Assembly (NCBI RefSeq): GCF_963664915.1
Contig: NZ_OY761810.1
Coordinates: 2,246,661 to 2,310,660 of the forward strand
DNA from: an uncultured Caproiciproducens sp.
GTDB lineage: Bacteria > Bacillota > Clostridia > Oscillospirales > Acutalibacteraceae
Direction of reading: 5' to 3'
DNA: 64,000 nucleotides
A program made the translations under genes and the position numbers. Positions 61,493 through 64,000 of this stretch are shown here, piece by piece (within the stretch, counting starts at the first letter, position 1; each line of letters begins with the position of its first letter). The notes beneath the pieces were generated by a model, which was not told where the DNA came from, ran no database searches, and saw nothing but the letters and a program-made list of their open reading frames with translations.

Positions 61493-61984
61493 ATGAAATT
61501 TTACATTAAGCAGAGTACCGGTACGGACGCTCTTTTTACAATAATAGATGCCCTCGGTCAGCCGATTTACTGCGTGACCGGCGATTCTCTGTCTATCGGC
61601 AGTAAGGTTTATCTGATGGACAACAATAAAAATGAAGCGGCCCGCATATTCAGCTTAGGTATATCAGCCATATCCAAATATGCCATTTTCATCGACGACA
61701 AAGAGCGTGCGCGTGTTACACATAATCTTACCGCAGCACATCACCCCGTTAAAATTAAGGGTATTAGCTGGCGTTTTCGCGGCGATCTGCTGACGCGTTC
61801 CTACGATTTGATTGATGTGGATTCTGCTGTCATTATGACGCATGGCCGCTGTTGGAACGAGAACGGTGACTGTTTCGCTGTCGAAATTGCCAATGAGTCC
61901 AATGTGCTTTTATGTTTATGCATCGCAATTATCCTTGACAGTACCGTCATCGGCGGCTCTGTAAAGGCGGTTCCGGCGAGCTGA
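61493..61984 (+). CDS. LURP-one-related (Tubby-like) protein
   Basis: The 163-aa protein begins MKFYIKQSTGTDALFTIIDALGQPIYCVTGD and continues with repeated beta strands, matching the LOR/Tubby-like C-terminal barrel of the YxjI type. The C-terminal hydrophobic helix (LLCLCIAIILDSTVIGG) forms the barrel core. Bacterial members are of unknown function. GGGGGAGG precedes ATG 61493. Confidence 0.85.
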   Translation: MKFYIKQSTGTDALFTIIDALGQPIYCVTGDSLSIGSKVYLMDNNKNEAARIFSLGISAISKYAIFIDDKERARVTHNLTAAHHPVKIKGISWRFRGDLLTRSYDLIDVDSAVIMTHGRCWNENGDCFAVEIANESNVLLCLCIAIILDSTVIGGSVKAVPAS

Positions 61985-61989
61985 AGAAA

Positions 61990-62018
61990 TTGACAAAACA
62001 TTCTCGGAATGCCATAAT
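61990..62018 (+). promoter_or_regulatory. Probable valS promoter
   Basis: TTGACA (61990-61995) and CATAAT (62013-62018) are 17 bp apart. The ~55-nt leader is too short for a T-box, unusual for a clostridial aminoacyl-tRNA synthetase gene. Confidence 0.6.
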
Positions 62019-62078
62019 AAACGAATTGTTATCGTAATGGATTCTGTAATTAAGGGATAAAATTCAGGAGGAAAATGT

Positions 62079-64000
62079 ATGAGCAAGGAACTTGCAAAAA
62101 CCTATGAACCACAGGAAGTGGAAGACAGAATTTATGACTTCTGGCTGTCCGGCGGCTATTTCCATGCGGAGCCGGATCCAAAGAAGCAGCCATATACCAT
62201 TGTTATTCCGCCCCCAAACATCACCGGTCAGCTCCATATGGGACATGCTCTTGATGAAACGCTGCAGGATATTCTGATTCGCTGGAGAAGAATGCAGGGA
62301 TATTCGGCGCTTTGGCTCCCGGGAACCGATCATGCTTCCATAGCGACAGAAGCGAAAATTGTCGAGGCAATGCGCAAAGAGGGCCTCAGCAAGGACGATA
62401 TCGGCCGCGATGCGTTTTTGGAGCGCGCGTGGAAATGGAAAGAAAAATACGGCGGACGCATTATTGAACAGCTGAAAAAATTAGGCTCCTCCTGTGACTG
62501 GGAACGCGAGCGTTTCACACTGGACGAAGGCTGTTCCAAAGCCGTAAAAGAAGTTTTTGTAAGGCTGTACGATAAAGGCCTGATCTACCGCGGCGAGCGC
62601 ATTATCAACTGGTGCCCGCGCTGCCGCACCTCCATTTCCGACGCGGAGGTGGAATTCAGCGAGCACGACGGTTTCTTCTGGCATCTTCGCTATCCATTTA
62701 AGGATGGCAGCGGTTACATTCAGCTTGCGACAACCAGACCGGAAACCATGCTTGGTGACACCGCGGTTGCAGTACATCCGGATGATGAACGCTATTCGGA
62801 GCTGGTGGGCAAGACCTTGATTCTTCCGCTTGTGAATCGAGAAATTCCGCTGATAGCGGATACTTATGTTGAACGCGATTTCGGGACCGGCGTGGTGAAA
62901 ATTACGCCTGCGCACGACCCGAATGATTTTGAAGTTGGTCTGCGTCATGACCTGCCGATTATTAACGTGATGGACGACGGCGGAAATATGAATGAAAACA
63001 GCGGAAAATACGCCGGAATGCCCGCGCTGGAAGCCCGTAAGCAGATTGTAGCGGACTTGAAGGAGCAGGGATTCCTTGTTGCAGTTGAGCCGATTAAGCA
63101 CAATGTAGGTTCCTGCTACCGCTGCGGTACCGTCGTGGAGCCGCGCATTTCGAAGCAGTGGTTTGTAAAAATGAAGCCGCTGGCTGAACCGGCGCTCAAA
63201 GAGGTTAAGGACGGAAAGGTAAAATTTGTTCCCGAGCGCTTTGAGAAAATTTATGACCACTGGATGGAGAATATCCGGGACTGGTGCATTTCGCGTCAGC
63301 TCTGGTGGGGTCACCGTATTCCGGCGTGGTATTGCCAGGACTGCGGCGAAATGATCGTTTCCCGCGAGGAGCCCCACACCTGCCCGAAATGCGGTTCCAA
63401 AAACCTGAAACAGGACGAGGACACCCTCGACACCTGGTTCAGCTCCGCACTCTGGCCGTTTTCTACGCTTGGCTGGCCGGACAAAACCGAGGATTTAAAG
63501 TATTTTTATCCCACCAATACACTTGTTACAGCCTATGATATCATTTTCTTTTGGGTTGCCCGTATGATTTTCTCGGGAATTGAGCACACGGGAGAAGTTC
63601 CGTTCAATACGGTGTTTTTCCACGGCCTTGTGCGTGACGCGCAGGGAAAAAAAATGAGCAAATCGCTCGGCAACGGAATTGACCCGCTGGAGATTATCGA
63701 CAAATTCGGTGCGGACGCGCTCCGGTTTACGCTGGTAACGGGAATAAGCCCCGGAAATGACACGCGCTTTTCAGACGAAAAGGTGGAGTCCAGCCGTAAT
63801 TTTGCCAATAAAATTTGGAATGCTTCGCGTTTTATTCTCATGAATACCGATGGGCATGATGTAAAAAATGAACTTCCGGCCAAACTTGCGGTTGAAGATC
63901 AGTGGATTATCGATTCCTTTAATCGTGTGGCAAAGGAAATTACAGACAATCTTGAACATTTCGAGCTTGGCGTTGCCGTGCAAAAGTTGTATGATTTTTT
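62079..64000 (+). CDS. valS: Valyl-tRNA synthetase, 5' part
   Basis: About 640 residues of a ~880-residue class I synthetase are present; it runs off the window. HIGH motif H53-M-G-H56 ([15 protein letters not shown]), the editing domain ([37 protein letters not shown]), a zinc-ribbon-like insert (CQDCGEMI…CPKCGS), and KMSKS at about 525 (KKMSKSLGN) are all present. It charges tRNA(Val). GGAGG precedes ATG 62079. Confidence 0.97.
   Translation, partial: MSKELAKTYEPQEVEDRIYDFWLSGGYFHAEPDPKKQPYTIVIPPPNITGQLHMGHALDETLQDILIRWRRMQGYSALWLPGTDHASIATEAKIVEAMRKEGLSKDDIGRDAFLERAWKWKEKYGGRIIEQLKKLGSSCDWERERFTLDEGCSKAVKEVFVRLYDKGLIYRGERIINWCPRCRTSISDAEVEFSEHDGFFWHLRYPFKDGSGYIQLATTRPETMLGDTAVAVHPDDERYSELVGKTLILPLVNREIPLIADTYVERDFGTGVVKITPAHDPNDFEVGLRHDLPIINVMDDGGNMNENSGKYAGMPALEARKQIVADLKEQGFLVAVEPIKHNVGSCYRCGTVVEPRISKQWFVKMKPLAEPALKEVKDGKVKFVPERFEKIYDHWMENIRDWCISRQLWWGHRIPAWYCQDCGEMIVSREEPHTCPKCGSKNLKQDEDTLDTWFSSALWPFSTLGWPDKTEDLKYFYPTNTLVTAYDIIFFWVARMIFSGIEHTGEVPFNTVFFHGLVRDAQGKKMSKSLGNGIDPLEIIDKFGADALRFTLVTGISPGNDTRFSDEKVESSRNFANKIWNASRFILMNTDGHDVKNELPAKLAVEDQWIIDSFNRVAKEITDNLEHFELGVAVQKLYDF

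Noticed and set aside
61985-62078. T-box leader before valS
   Set aside because: No AGGGTGG-type T-box motif and too short a leader.

Overview
The window reads as chromosome of a low-to-mid-GC anaerobic Firmicute of the class Clostridia, probably close to the Ruminococcaceae/Oscillospiraceae. The evidence is a complete rnfCDGEAB operon, an orphan 2-hydroxyacyl-CoA-dehydratase-activator pair, strong GGAGG ribosome sites, frequent TTG and GTG starts, and Tn916/CTn-type mobile genes. The species call is an inference from gene content only.

Positions 1-18,716 are accessory DNA built from several mobile elements. 1-4,066 is the end of a conjugative-type element: sigma-like regulator, MazF-like toxin, excisionase, tyrosine integrase. 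4,230-8,709 holds a MerR regulator with its own operator, a DUF4417 composite protein and a deaminase, separated by three long hairpins whose loops imitate a tRNA T-loop. 8,684-16,325 is an integrated replicon: a frameshifted large serine recombinase, three Xre regulators, a secreted RCC1-repeat protein, a small protein, a membrane protein, an FtsK-like ATPase and a Rep protein of the CRESS-DNA (circovirus/geminivirus-like) kind. A textbook CRESS origin lies just upstream of rep: a 9-bp perfect stem with TAGTATTAC in its loop. 16,326-18,610 carries a two-gene unit (a winged-helix-like protein and a HEPN/DUF4145-like protein) bracketed by two copies of a ~107-bp repeat. The second copy abuts tRNA-Leu(CAA).

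From 18,717 onward the content is mostly chromosomal. The rnf operon (energy-conserving ferredoxin:NAD oxidoreductase) is followed by ApbE, the flavin transferase that would flavinylate RnfG and RnfD, and by a PAS/GGDEF sensor. Next come an acetyltransferase, YbaK, TrmB, a methionine ABC importer (metNIQ, with a consensus promoter) and a CorA-type Mg channel. 34,023-45,078 is one nucleoside salvage locus. A LacI-type repressor with a perfect palindromic operator leads deoB, deoD, a BMP lipoprotein, ATPase, two permeases, deoC, cdd, a HAD phosphatase and a pyrimidine-nucleoside phosphorylase. Together these import nucleosides, deaminate cytidine, split off the base and feed (deoxy)ribose-5-phosphate to glycolysis.

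A 149-bp element with IS6-like inverted ends separates this locus from the convergent ABC exporter. The remainder contains cyclophilin, exonuclease III, a beta-CASP nuclease, MscL, the dehydratase-like/activator pair, a flavodoxin-like reductase, YebC, a PASTA protein whose kinase domain has lost its catalytic residues, a polysaccharide deacetylase, a DUF3810 membrane protease-like protein, a LURP-one-like protein and the start of valS, which runs off the right edge.
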